DNA of 64,000 nucleotides, taken from JACCWP01 sp963785115. GTDB lineage: Bacteria; Actinomycetota; Actinomycetes; Propionibacteriales; Nocardioidaceae. The translations under genes and the position numbers were made by a program. The stretch lies in the NCBI GenBank assembly GCA_963785115.1, contig CAWATY010000009.1, positions 434,001 through 498,000 on the forward strand, given 5' to 3'. The notes under the pieces are model-generated. The model saw only the letters and a list, made by a program, of their open reading frames with translations. It searched no databases and was not told the DNA's origin. This document shows, one piece after another, positions 32,514 to 40,908 of this stretch (the stretch's first letter is position 1; every line of letters starts with the position of its first letter).

Positions 32514-32980
32514 TGGCCTTCGGCGCGCGCCGTCTCCGACGGCTGCAGCGGGGGACGATCTCGCTGGAGCTGGTGATCACCGCGCCAGTGCTGCTCGGGC
32601 TGATCTCGCTGATCGTCGCCTTCGGCCGCTTCGGGGGCACCGAGAGCGTCGTCGAGCAGGCGGCGCGAGACGGCGCCCGGGTCGCGACGCAGACCCAGAA
32701 CAAGGACGAGGCCTATGCCGCCGCCGAGGACACCGTCGAGGAGACCCTCGAGCAGGCGCCCTCGTCGTCGTGCTCCGACGAGAAGCCGACGGTCAGCATC
32801 GACACGACGGATGGCTTCGCGGCCAGCGACCCGTACGAGACCGACGACCTGAACATGCTGACCATCACGGTCACCTGCCGAGTCGACCTGGGCGAGCTGA
32901 TGTTCCTCCCGATCGGTGAGGTGTCGGTGACCCGCAGCTTCACCAGCCCGTTCGACGTCTTCCGGGCCTACTACGAATGA
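32513..32980 (+). CDS. Second TadE/TadF-like pseudopilin
   Basis: 155 residues. A basic start (FGARRLRRLQRG) and the pseudopilin helix TISLELVITAPVLLGLISLI, with Glu in the conserved position, are followed by VVEQAARDGARVATQT, typical of TadE/TadF, and an exported domain with two cysteines (SSSCSDE and VTCRVDL) that could form a disulfide. ATG overlaps the tadE stop; the end overlaps the TadG-like ATG. Confidence 0.8.
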   Translation: MAFGARRLRRLQRGTISLELVITAPVLLGLISLIVAFGRFGGTESVVEQAARDGARVATQTQNKDEAYAAAEDTVEETLEQAPSSSCSDEKPTVSIDTTDGFAASDPYETDDLNMLTITVTCRVDLGELMFLPIGEVSVTRSFTSPFDVFRAYYE

Positions 32981-33903
32981 GGATCTTCCTTCCCGGCACC
33001 CGAGCCGGCACCCCTCCCGGAACCAGGCGGCGGACGGACGACTCCGTCGGCTCGATGGCGCCGTTCGTGGCGATCGTCGCGATCGCGTTGATGCTGCTCG
33101 GCGCGCTCGTTGTCGACGGGGCGCGCCAGCTCGACGCCAAGGGCCGGGCCACGGCCTACGCCGAGGAGGCAGCGCGCGCGGGCGTGCAGCGCATCATGCT
33201 GGGTTTCGGTGACACCAAGCTCGACGAGCAGCTGGCCGAGCAGGCCGTCACCACCTATTGCGATGTCGCGATGGAGCAGGACGAGTCGCTCAAGGCGTGC
33301 GCGGTGCCTCCCGGGGGGATCGTGGCCCAGAGCGACGACCCCGCGAACCCGGTGTCGGTGACGGTGAACACCGAGGTGAGCCTGCAGCCGATCCTGCTCG
33401 ACATGGTCGGCGTCGGGTCGCTGGACGCCCAGGCCGACGCCAGCGCCACGCCACAGCAGGGCATCACCTCGCCGCAGGAGGCCTACTCGCTGTCGCCGGG
33501 CACGGTCAGCCCGATCACGCTCGATCCCAGCATCTCCACCGACCCCCCCGGCCCGGACACGACGGTGATCACGACCGAGGGCATCCCGCCGAACTGCGAC
33601 TTCTACGAGGAAACCCCGCTGGAGGAGTGCGGCCCGCCGCACTGCGACGACGACATCAACACCCCGGAGATCCCGGTGTGCGTCGAGAACACGGTGCCGC
33701 CCACCACGACGACCACGACCCCGACGACCACCGGCCCGCCCGGCCAGCCGAACTGCGACGACCGGCCGGGCGGCCTGCCGCCGTGCCACCCGCCGAACTG
33801 CGACGACGAGCCGCCGAACGACCCGCAGTCCGAACCACCGCCCTGCGTACCCGCGGGGCAGGGTGACCGGACGCTTCCGTTCCTGCCGTGGAGCGGGCCG
33901 TGA
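32977..33903 (+). CDS. TadG-like pilus protein with Cys/Thr/Pro-rich tail
   Basis: 308 residues. GSMAPFVAIVAIALMLLGAL plus VVDGARQLDAKGRATAYAEE match the TadG/TadE-like (DUF2134/Flp_N) N-terminus. From residue about 190 the protein is low-complexity: Thr-rich (PPTTTTTTPTTTGPP) with recurring cysteine units (PPNCDF, GPPHCDDD, QPNCDDRP, PPCHPPNCDDE, PPPCVP). This tail probably sits outside the membrane and may form disulfides or bind the cell wall. ATG overlaps the upstream stop (ATGA). Confidence 0.7.
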   Translation: MRIFLPGTRAGTPPGTRRRTDDSVGSMAPFVAIVAIALMLLGALVVDGARQLDAKGRATAYAEEAARAGVQRIMLGFGDTKLDEQLAEQAVTTYCDVAMEQDESLKACAVPPGGIVAQSDDPANPVSVTVNTEVSLQPILLDMVGVGSLDAQADASATPQQGITSPQEAYSLSPGTVSPITLDPSISTDPPGPDTTVITTEGIPPNCDFYEETPLEECGPPHCDDDINTPEIPVCVENTVPPTTTTTTPTTTGPPGQPNCDDRPGGLPPCHPPNCDDEPPNDPQSEPPPCVPAGQGDRTLPFLPWSGP

Positions 33904-34544
33904 GGCCCGGCGCCCGCGGTCCGGTTCCCTCGGTGCCCGCGGTCCTGACCGCGCTGCTGGCGACGGTGCTGACAGGAACCGCGCTGACAGGGTGCACGGG
34001 CGCTGCCGGGACGGACGACCCTGACGCCGATGCGACCGGTGACCCGGTCGCCACCCCCGACTACCACGAGCCGACCGGCACGCACGACGCGGACCCGGTG
34101 CTGCACGGGCCGGTACGCGTCGAGCTGACCACCGGCTCTCTCGACGACGGCACCGACGCGCTGGTCGGCGTCATCCGCCGGTACGTCGCCGCGCGGACGC
34201 AGAGCCTGCGCGACCAGCGGCTGGTTCCGGCCATGGTGCACCTGTCCACGTTCACCTGGCTGCTCGACCAGCGCGAGGTGATGCTGGACGCCAAGCGGCG
34301 GGGCTGGACGGTGCCGGCGGACCCGACGGTGAGCGTCGAGGACGTCACGGTCCAGGGACCCGACGCCCTGGCCGAGGTGTGCCTGTGGGAGCCGTCGACC
34401 GGGTTCGTCGCCCGCCGTACGGGCGCCCCCGTGGGATCCGCGCCGGACCAGTGGACCCCCTTCGATGTCAAGATGGTGCAGATCGAGGACGGCTGGTTGG
34501 TCGACGGCGCCGCCCTCGGTGACCACGAGTGTTCGGGAGGATGA
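33900..34544 (+). CDS. Lipoprotein in the Tad operon
   Basis: 214 residues with a lipobox LTGCTG after a hydrophobic stretch (PAVLTALLATVLTGTAL), so it is probably lipidated at Cys about 32 and anchored outside the membrane. The mature part has a short disordered Asp/Thr linker, then a globular region (GVIRRYVAARTQSLRDQRLV, TFTWLLDQREVMLDAKRRGW, VKMVQIEDGWLVDGAALG). It is not recognised, but Tad loci often encode lipoproteins (TadD-like); no TPR is seen here. GTG 33900 overlaps the upstream stop, and GTG 33888 is possible. Confidence 0.7.
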   Translation: MRPGARGPVPSVPAVLTALLATVLTGTALTGCTGAAGTDDPDADATGDPVATPDYHEPTGTHDADPVLHGPVRVELTTGSLDDGTDALVGVIRRYVAARTQSLRDQRLVPAMVHLSTFTWLLDQREVMLDAKRRGWTVPADPTVSVEDVTVQGPDALAEVCLWEPSTGFVARRTGAPVGSAPDQWTPFDVKMVQIEDGWLVDGAALGDHECSGG

Positions 34545-34546
34545 CG

Positions 34547-35692
34547 ATGCGCCGGTCGATGAGGGTGCCGACCCTCGTGCTCGCGATGGCGGTGACGGCA
34601 GCGACCACAGCCGTCGGCGCGGTCGCGCCCTCGTCCGCAGCCCCGCCTGGCGTCGCGACGACCCAGGAGGTGTCCGGCACCTTGCGCGATGGTGCGGCCA
34701 TGGCGGCCGGGGGGTTCGGCATGCCGAGCGGCACGCTCGACACCCGGGTCGGCACCGGCGCGCGCGACCCCGTCTCCACGGGCACCGGCACCGGTGAGTT
34801 CGGTTCCCAGGGCGGCTGCGGCTACTACGCGAACAACGCCGGTATGGGCTTGTACTGCGGGGGGTTCGATGGCGACGTGCTGACGTTGGCCGAACAGTTC
34901 GGTGGCCATCCCGGCCTCACGGTCTGCAAGGTCTTCAGCGTCCCCGACGGCATGTCCCGGCCCGACATCGACCGCGACGACGACTTCTTCTGGGCCTTGC
35001 AGGGCTGCATGGAGGGGATCGACTGGAACACCGCGACCGGTGGGACCGGGATCGAGATCACGATGGAGTGGTACAAGGTCCCGCTGGGCGAGACGGTCGA
35101 GGAGCAGAACACCCCGGTCGCCGACTACATCTGGGACATGTCGCAGGAGAACTACCCGATGCCGCTGGTGACGATCGAGCCCGACCAGGTGCCCCGCGTC
35201 AACGCGGACGCGATCTTCACCTTCGACTGGGTCGACGCCACCAAGGACGGGTTCCCGGTGGTCTCCGAGGGTCCCTTCGCCGGCGACCCGGACGGTGGGC
35301 CGTACCAGGAGATAGCGGTCGGCGGCGACGTGATGCGCGCCGAGGCGACCGAGATCGTCCTCGATCCGCTGGTCGACGGCATGCGCAGCAAGGAGTGCGA
35401 GACCGATCCGCCGGAGTACGACCCCGACCTCGGCCCGTCGCACGAGGACCAGAACACCGAGTGCTACCTGAAGTTCCCGAGCTCGAGCGCCGCCGCCGAG
35501 GACCTCACCCAGATGCCGCTGCCCGACGAGGAAGAGAACTACTTCCTGGTCAGGATCGAGGTCACCTGGCAGGTGCAGCTCGACCTCGGCAACGACGGCC
35601 AGTCCGACGACGACCTCGGGGTGTACCAACTGGACACGTACCAGCAGGTCCCGGTCCAGCAGGTTCTCGGCAACAACTACTACTACGACTGA
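34547..35692 (+). CDS. Secreted protein of unknown function in the Tad operon
   Basis: About 381 residues. A Sec signal peptide (MRRSMRVPTLVLAMAVTAAT...SSAAPP) precedes an acidic, Asp/Glu-rich mature protein with cysteine pairs (GGCGYYANNAGMGLYCGG, LTVCKVF, LQGCMEG, KECETD, TECYLKF). No transmembrane anchor or catalytic motif was recognised. ATG 34547 has GGGAGG six bases upstream; ATG 34541 overlapping the lipoprotein stop (ATGA) is an alternative. Position suggests a pilus-associated or tip protein (inference). Confidence 0.65.
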   Translation: MRRSMRVPTLVLAMAVTAATTAVGAVAPSSAAPPGVATTQEVSGTLRDGAAMAAGGFGMPSGTLDTRVGTGARDPVSTGTGTGEFGSQGGCGYYANNAGMGLYCGGFDGDVLTLAEQFGGHPGLTVCKVFSVPDGMSRPDIDRDDDFFWALQGCMEGIDWNTATGGTGIEITMEWYKVPLGETVEEQNTPVADYIWDMSQENYPMPLVTIEPDQVPRVNADAIFTFDWVDATKDGFPVVSEGPFAGDPDGGPYQEIAVGGDVMRAEATEIVLDPLVDGMRSKECETDPPEYDPDLGPSHEDQNTECYLKFPSSSAAAEDLTQMPLPDEEENYFLVRIEVTWQVQLDLGNDGQSDDDLGVYQLDTYQQVPVQQVLGNNYYYD

Positions 35693-35693
35693 G

Positions 35694-38540
35694 GTGACAA
35701 CGGTGGCTCCACGCACCGCCGCCCGTCGCCCCGCGGCGGGCCCGTCCCGGCTGCCGGTGGCGGCGGGACGCAGCCGCGCCGGCGAGATCCTGCTCGGCGC
35801 GCTGACGCTCGTCGCGACCGCCGCCGTGGTGGTCGGCGTCCCGTGGTTGCTGCTCGGCGCGTTCGGGCAGCCCTGGCCCGACGAGGTGCCGTCCCAGCAG
35901 GTGCTCACCGAGCAGGTCGACAGCGGCATCGTGCTGCACGTCTTCGCCCTCGTGGTGTGGCTGGCCTGGTTGCACTTCTGCGCGTGCCTGGTCGTCGAGG
36001 CGGTGGCCGAGGTCCGCGGCCGAGGTCTCGCGCCCCGGGTGCCCGGTGGCGGGGTGGGTACGCAGGCGCTGGCCCGGCGGATCGTGGCGCTGGTGCTGCT
36101 GCTGACCGGCACCGGTGCGGTCACGGTCCCGGCGGCCACGGCGGTCGTCGGGGACGCCCCGCAGCAGACGTCGGTGCAACGGCTCGAACCCCAGCCGACC
36201 CACGCGGCGGCGGGCCACCGGACGTCGCCAGCCGCGCACGCCGAGCAGGGGTCGGGGTCATCGGCGGCGACCACCGACGAGGGCGCCGTCCGCTACTACA
36301 AGGTGCAGCCACCCCAGAACCGCAACTACGACACGCTGTGGGACATCGCCGAGCGCTACCTCGGCAGCGGGCTGCGCTACAAGGAGATCGCCGCGCTCAA
36401 CCGCGGCATCGTCCAGCCCGACGGCTCGCGGCTGGTCAACCCCGATCTGATCCAGCCCGGCTGGATGCTCCGGCTGCCGGCCGACGCCGAGGGCGTGGGC
36501 TTGATGGTGGCGGACACGACCGACCCCGACGTCGCCCCGCGCGTTGCGCAGCCGGTCGGCAGCCTCGACGTCGGGTCGCCGCAGACCGGTGACCAGGTGC
36601 ACCAGGCCGGCGATCCGACCACCGTGTCCGCGGTCACCTTTGCCCCCGCCGGCGGGACCACCGCCGACCCCGACGCCGGGCTCGCAGAGGAGTGGGCCCC
36701 GGTGTTCGGCACCGCGGGCGCGCTGCTCGCGGCGGGCCTGCTGGCCGGTCTGCGCCGCCGCACCGGCTGGGACCGCGGTCCGCGCGGTGGCGGGGGACTG
36801 CCGCTGGAGACCGAGCTCGCCCTGCGGGGCGAGGCCGACGGCCCGAGCGCCGGGCTGCTCGACCGGTCGCTGCGTACCTGGACCGCGCAGTGGGAGGAGG
36901 GCGAGGTCCCTGCCCCCGCGCAGTGTGCGGTGTCGCCGGGTGGCATCGCGGTGTCCTTCGCCGCGGCCCCCGCGGTCGACCCGCCCGCACCGTGGCAGTC
37001 CGAGCGCGACGGCAGAGTGTGGACGATGCGGCGCGAGGCGGCCCGCCGGCTGCCCGACACCGCTGGTGCGCTCAGCCCGCTGCCGGCACTGGTCACGGCT
37101 GGCCGGCGCGCCGACGACTCGCTGCTGCTCATCGACCTCGAGTCGGTGGCCGGAGTGGTGAGCCTCGGGGGCGACCACGGGGTGGCCCGCGACGTCGCGG
37201 TGAGCTGGGCGATGGAGGTCGCGACCCATGCCTGGGCCGACCGGCGCCGGGTCACCATGGTCGGCTTCGCCGACGACATGGAGGCCGTCGCGTCCGATGC
37301 CGTGCGGCGGCTCGACGACCTCGACCGTGCGCTGGAGCAGATCGAGGCGACCTGCCGGCACCAGCGGCAGGCATGCGCCCAGCTCGGCGCCGACTCGGTA
37401 CGCACCGGTCGCGCCCTGCGCCCCGACCCGAGGCTGTGGACCAACCAGCTGCTGGTCTGCTCGGGTGTGCCCGACTCCGATCACATGGCCCGGTTGCAGG
37501 CCGTCGCCGCCGACCCGCAGCAGGCGGTCAGCGTCGTCGTCGTCGGCGACCACCACGAGGCCGCCGCGCGAGTGGTGGCGTCCCCCGACGGCCGGCTGTG
37601 GTGCGGGCCGATGGGCGTCGACGTCAAGGCCCAGCGGCTCACCGTCGACGCGTCCCGGGGACTGGTCGACCTGTTCACCGCCGAGGCGACGACCGACACG
37701 ACCGGTGGGCCGCGTGACCCGCGCGACCCGCTCTCCGGCGTCGCCACCGGCGTGGTCGACCCGGAGGTGCTCGACCTGAGTACCCGGCAGCCGGTCGAGA
37801 TCGGCGTGCTCGGCCCGGTCGCCGTCGAGGCCGACGGTCCGTTCGACGAGGACCGGCGGGATCTGCTCACCGAGATCGTGCTCTACGTCGCGGCCCATCC
37901 CGAGGGGGTCCACCCCCAGGTGCTGGCCTCCGCGGTGTGGCCGCGCGGGGTGAGCGACGAGGTGCGCGACGCGGCCATCCGCACGGCCCAGGAGTGGGTC
38001 GGTCGCACCGACGAGGGTGCCGAGCGGCTCGGGCTCGTCGACGGCCGCTGGGCACTCGCGCCCCAGGGCGTGCGCTTCGACTGGGACGTGTTCCGCTCGT
38101 TGGTCAACGCCGCCGGCGCGGCCGGTGCGGATCCGTTGCCGCTGCTCGACCAGGCGCTCGACCTGGTCCGTGGTGACGCCTGGTCCGACCTGCCCGCCCA
38201 CCGCTACACCTGGCTGGCGCACTCGGGCCTCGAGTCCGACGTCCGCGTCCTGGTGGTCGCGGTGGCCAGCCGGCTGGCCGCCCTGTGCGACGAGCGGGAC
38301 GACCGCGACGGTGCGTGGCACGCCCTCACCCGGGGCCAGACCATGGTTCCCGCGGCCGAGGAGCTCTGGCAGGACAAGTTGCGGCTGGTCGCCGCGCACA
38401 GCGACCGCGGGGCCGTCCGCGAGGTGGCCGACGCGATGTACGCCACGCTGGCCCGGCACGGGTCCCCGCTGGGCGCCAGCCCGACCACCGACGCACTCGT
38501 CGACGAGCTGCTGCCGGGCTACCGGAGCCGCGCCGCCTGA
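35694..38540 (+). CDS. Membrane LysM-BTAD protein ending the Tad operon
   Basis: 948 residues. There are three N-terminal helices (LLGALTLVATAAVVVGVPWL, VLHVFALVVWLAWLHFCACL, ALARRIVALVLLLTGTGAVT). A LysM-like repeat follows at about residues 200-262 (DTLWDIAERYLGSGLRYKEI ... IQPGWMLRLP), then a further hydrophobic segment (VFGTAGALLAAGLLAGL) and a large cytosolic part. The part ends in a winged-helix/BTAD (SARP-type) module (EIGVLGPVAVEADGPFDEDR; ALDLVRGDAWSDLPAHRYTW). GTG lies one base after the upstream stop. It could link wall sensing to pilus gene control (inference). Confidence 0.72.
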   Translation: MTTVAPRTAARRPAAGPSRLPVAAGRSRAGEILLGALTLVATAAVVVGVPWLLLGAFGQPWPDEVPSQQVLTEQVDSGIVLHVFALVVWLAWLHFCACLVVEAVAEVRGRGLAPRVPGGGVGTQALARRIVALVLLLTGTGAVTVPAATAVVGDAPQQTSVQRLEPQPTHAAAGHRTSPAAHAEQGSGSSAATTDEGAVRYYKVQPPQNRNYDTLWDIAERYLGSGLRYKEIAALNRGIVQPDGSRLVNPDLIQPGWMLRLPADAEGVGLMVADTTDPDVAPRVAQPVGSLDVGSPQTGDQVHQAGDPTTVSAVTFAPAGGTTADPDAGLAEEWAPVFGTAGALLAAGLLAGLRRRTGWDRGPRGGGGLPLETELALRGEADGPSAGLLDRSLRTWTAQWEEGEVPAPAQCAVSPGGIAVSFAAAPAVDPPAPWQSERDGRVWTMRREAARRLPDTAGALSPLPALVTAGRRADDSLLLIDLESVAGVVSLGGDHGVARDVAVSWAMEVATHAWADRRRVTMVGFADDMEAVASDAVRRLDDLDRALEQIEATCRHQRQACAQLGADSVRTGRALRPDPRLWTNQLLVCSGVPDSDHMARLQAVAADPQQAVSVVVVGDHHEAAARVVASPDGRLWCGPMGVDVKAQRLTVDASRGLVDLFTAEATTDTTGGPRDPRDPLSGVATGVVDPEVLDLSTRQPVEIGVLGPVAVEADGPFDEDRRDLLTEIVLYVAAHPEGVHPQVLASAVWPRGVSDEVRDAAIRTAQEWVGRTDEGAERLGLVDGRWALAPQGVRFDWDVFRSLVNAAGAAGADPLPLLDQALDLVRGDAWSDLPAHRYTWLAHSGLESDVRVLVVAVASRLAALCDERDDRDGAWHALTRGQTMVPAAEELWQDKLRLVAAHSDRGAVREVADAMYATLARHGSPLGASPTTDALVDELLPGYRSRAA

Positions 38541-38562
38541 CCCGCGGGCCGGCCGGCGTCAC

Positions 38563-39195
38563 GTGTCGTTCGTCGAGGTCGAGGCGGCCCGGTTCGCCGG
38601 CTGGGTGTCCCGGTTCGCCGAGCGGCACGGCGGTGACGTGGGGCTGGACCGCGACGACGACAACCGTCCGGTGGTGACGGCGGCCGACGGGGCGCGCGCG
38701 GCGGTCGACCTCGTCGTCGACCCTCCCGGCGCGTACACCGACCTGCCCGGCCTGGTGGCCCACGTCGAGCACCCGCACCGCTACGCGCTGCTGCTCGTCC
38801 GCCGCGGGGGCTGGGCGGTGGCGCTGGCCGACGGCACGGCCGTGGGCGACAGCCGGGTGGGCACCAAGTACGTGCAGGGGCGGACCAAGGCCGGGGGATG
38901 GAGCCAGCAGCGCTTCGCCCGGAGGCGGGCGGCGCAGGCGGACAGCGTCGTCGGCGCGGCCGCCGAGGCGGCGGTCGCGCTGCTCGGGAGGGGGAGAGGG
39001 CGCGGCCGGCTGCTGGTCACCGGTGGCGACCGGCTGCTGCTGCGCGACACGGTGGCCGCGCTGGCAAGCCGGGGCGTGACGCCCGAGGTGGCCCGCCGGC
39101 GGCTGGTGGTGGTCGACCCGCGCCGCCGGGTTCTCGACTCCGCGGCCGTCGCCGCCTGCGCGGCGCGGATCTATCTGGTCGATCCACCGGCCTGA
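38563..39195 (+). CDS. acVLRF1-family peptidyl-tRNA hydrolase
   Basis: A 210-residue member of the actinobacterial Vms1-like release factor group. The diagnostic segment GRTKAGGWSQQRFARRRAAQ (about residues 107-126) contains the catalytic glutamine region of VLRF1 domains, preceded by VGTKYVQ, and is followed by RGRLLVTGGDRLLLRDTVAA. Such proteins cleave peptidyl-tRNA on stalled 50S subunits. GTG 38563 starts 23 bases after the BTAD gene. The ABC-F gene downstream also acts on stalled ribosomes, so the pairing makes sense. Confidence 0.85.
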   Translation: MSFVEVEAARFAGWVSRFAERHGGDVGLDRDDDNRPVVTAADGARAAVDLVVDPPGAYTDLPGLVAHVEHPHRYALLLVRRGGWAVALADGTAVGDSRVGTKYVQGRTKAGGWSQQRFARRRAAQADSVVGAAAEAAVALLGRGRGRGRLLVTGGDRLLLRDTVAALASRGVTPEVARRRLVVVDPRRRVLDSAAVAACAARIYLVDPPA

Positions 39196-39202
39196 GGCGC
39201 CG

Positions 39203-39208
39203 TACACT
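39203..39208 (+). promoter_or_regulatory. -10 element for the ABC-F transcript
   Basis: TACACT, seven bases, then ATG 39216 of a six-codon ORF. Transcription would start on that ATG, giving a leader of about 84 bases before the ABC-F ATG at 39300. Confidence 0.55.
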
Positions 39209-39215
39209 GGGCGGC

Positions 39216-39236
39216 ATGTCCTTCCTCGCGGTGTAG
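39216..39236 (+). CDS. Six-codon leaderless upstream ORF (MSFLAV) before the ABC-F gene
   Basis: ATG TCC TTC CTC GCG GTG TAG lies exactly where transcription from the TACACT box should begin, 63 bases ahead of the ABC-F start. Short leader ORFs that sense ribosome inhibition control several ABC-F and erm genes in other bacteria. Here the role is inferred from position and from the target gene. Confidence 0.5.
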   Translation: MSFLAV

Positions 39237-39299
39237 CGCGCCCACCTCCCCTCAGGGGACACGTCTGCCCGCACACCGCCGGACCCGGAGAAGGACATC

Positions 39300-40898
39300 A
39301 TGCTCACCGCTCACGACCTCGAGGTGCGCGCCGGAGCACAGCTGCTGCTCGGTGCCGCCTCCTTCCGCATCGGTCGCGGCGACCGGATCGGCCTGGTCGG
39401 CCGCAACGGCGCCGGCAAGACCACCCTCACCCGGATCCTTGCGGGGGAGGCACAGCCCGCGAGCGGGACGGTCTCCCGCGGGGGCTCGGTGGGCTACCTG
39501 CCCCAGGACCCGCGCACCGGCGACCTCGACGTCACGGCCCGGGACCGGATCCTGTCCGCCCGCGGGCTGCACGACGTCGTGCGCCGGCTGCACCAGGCCG
39601 AGCAGCAGATGGGCAGCGACGACCCCGACGTGGCTGAACGCGCCATGCGCCGCTACACCCGGGCCGACGCCGAGCTGCACGCCGGAGGGGGCTGGTCCGC
39701 CGACGCCGAGGCCGCCCAGCTGGCCGCCAGCCTCGGCCTTCCCGACCGGGTGCTGGGCCAGGCCTTGCGCACCCTGTCGGGCGGGCAGCGGCGGCGGGTC
39801 GAGCTGGCCCGGATCCTGTTCTCAGGCGCCGAGACGCTGCTGCTCGACGAGCCGACCAACCATCTGGACGCCGACTCCATCGGCTGGCTGCGCGAGTTCC
39901 TCCGCTCCCACCAGGGCGGGCTGGTGGTCATCAGCCACGACGCCGCGTTGCTGGAGAACGTGGTGACGAAGGTGTTCCACCTCGATGCCAACCGGGCCGA
40001 GCTCGACGTGTACGCGCTCGGCTGGAAGGCGTACCTCGAGCAGCGCGAGACCGACGAGCGGCGGCGTCGCCGCGAGCGCTCCAACGCCGAGCGCAAGGCG
40101 GGGCGGCTGCTGGCGCAGGCGGACAAGATGCGCGCGAAGGCCACCAAGGCGGTCGCCGCCAAGAACATGGCCCGCCGCGCCGAGCAGATGCTCGCCAGCA
40201 CCGAGGGGCAACGGCGGGCCGACAAGGTGGCGGCGATCACGTTCCCCGAACCCGCGTCGTGCGGCAAGACGCCGCTGCGGGCCGAGCGGCTGTCGCGCTC
40301 GTACGGGTCGTTGGAGGTCTTCACCGACGTCGACCTGGCGGTGGACCGCGGGTCGCGGGTCGTCGTGCTGGGCCTGAACGGAGCCGGCAAGACCACCCTG
40401 TTGCGGGTGCTGGCCGGCATCGACCCCCCGGACACCGGCGACGTCGTGCCGGGGCACGGGCTCAAGCTCGGCTACTACGCCCAGGAGCACGAGATGCTCG
40501 ACCTGGACAGCACGGTGCTGGAGAACATGCACGCGTCGGCGCCCGAGCTGACCGACACGCAGGCGCGCAGCGTGCTGGGGGCGTTCCTGTTCGGCGGCGA
40601 CGACGCGTACAAGCCGGCGGCGGTGCTGTCCGGTGGGGAGAAGACGCGGCTGGCGCTGGCCTGCCTGGTGGTTTCGCGGGCCAACGTGCTGCTGCTGGAC
40701 GAGCCCACGAACAACCTCGACCCAGCGTCCCGCGAGGAGGTGTTGGCCGCGATCCGTTCCTACGCGGGCGGCATCGTGCTGGTGACGCACGACGAGGGCG
40801 CGGTGGAGGCCCTGCAGCCCGACCGGGTGCTGATCCTGCCCGACGGCACCGAGGACCTCTGGTCGGCCGACTACGTGGACCTGGTCGCGCTCGCCTAG
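39300..40898 (+). CDS. ABC-F family ATPase (ribosome-associated)
   Basis: A 532-residue protein with two ABC domains and no membrane part. Domain 1 has GLVGRNGAGKTTL, LSGGQRRRVELARI and LLLDEPTNHLD; domain 2 has VLGLNGAGKTTLLRV, LSGGEKTRLALACLV and LLLDEPTNNLDP. The linker (KAYLEQRETDERRRRRERSN ... ADKMRAKATKAVAAKNMARR) is the charged helical arm that reaches the ribosome in this family. It may relieve stalls or protect from antibiotics; which one is unknown. ATG 39300 has GGAGAAGG upstream. Its stop TAG is part of the next gene's -10 box. Confidence 0.92.
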   Translation: MLTAHDLEVRAGAQLLLGAASFRIGRGDRIGLVGRNGAGKTTLTRILAGEAQPASGTVSRGGSVGYLPQDPRTGDLDVTARDRILSARGLHDVVRRLHQAEQQMGSDDPDVAERAMRRYTRADAELHAGGGWSADAEAAQLAASLGLPDRVLGQALRTLSGGQRRRVELARILFSGAETLLLDEPTNHLDADSIGWLREFLRSHQGGLVVISHDAALLENVVTKVFHLDANRAELDVYALGWKAYLEQRETDERRRRRERSNAERKAGRLLAQADKMRAKATKAVAAKNMARRAEQMLASTEGQRRADKVAAITFPEPASCGKTPLRAERLSRSYGSLEVFTDVDLAVDRGSRVVVLGLNGAGKTTLLRVLAGIDPPDTGDVVPGHGLKLGYYAQEHEMLDLDSTVLENMHASAPELTDTQARSVLGAFLFGGDDAYKPAAVLSGGEKTRLALACLVVSRANVLLLDEPTNNLDPASREEVLAAIRSYAGGIVLVTHDEGAVEALQPDRVLILPDGTEDLWSADYVDLVALA

Positions 40899-40901
40899 GG
40901 T
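40896..40901 (+). promoter_or_regulatory. -10 element of the crotonase gene, formed by the ABC-F stop codon
   Basis: TAGGGT, where TAG is the ABC-F stop, then seven bases to ATG 40909. The downstream transcript would be leaderless. Confidence 0.55.
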
Positions 40902-40908
40902 CGCGGGC

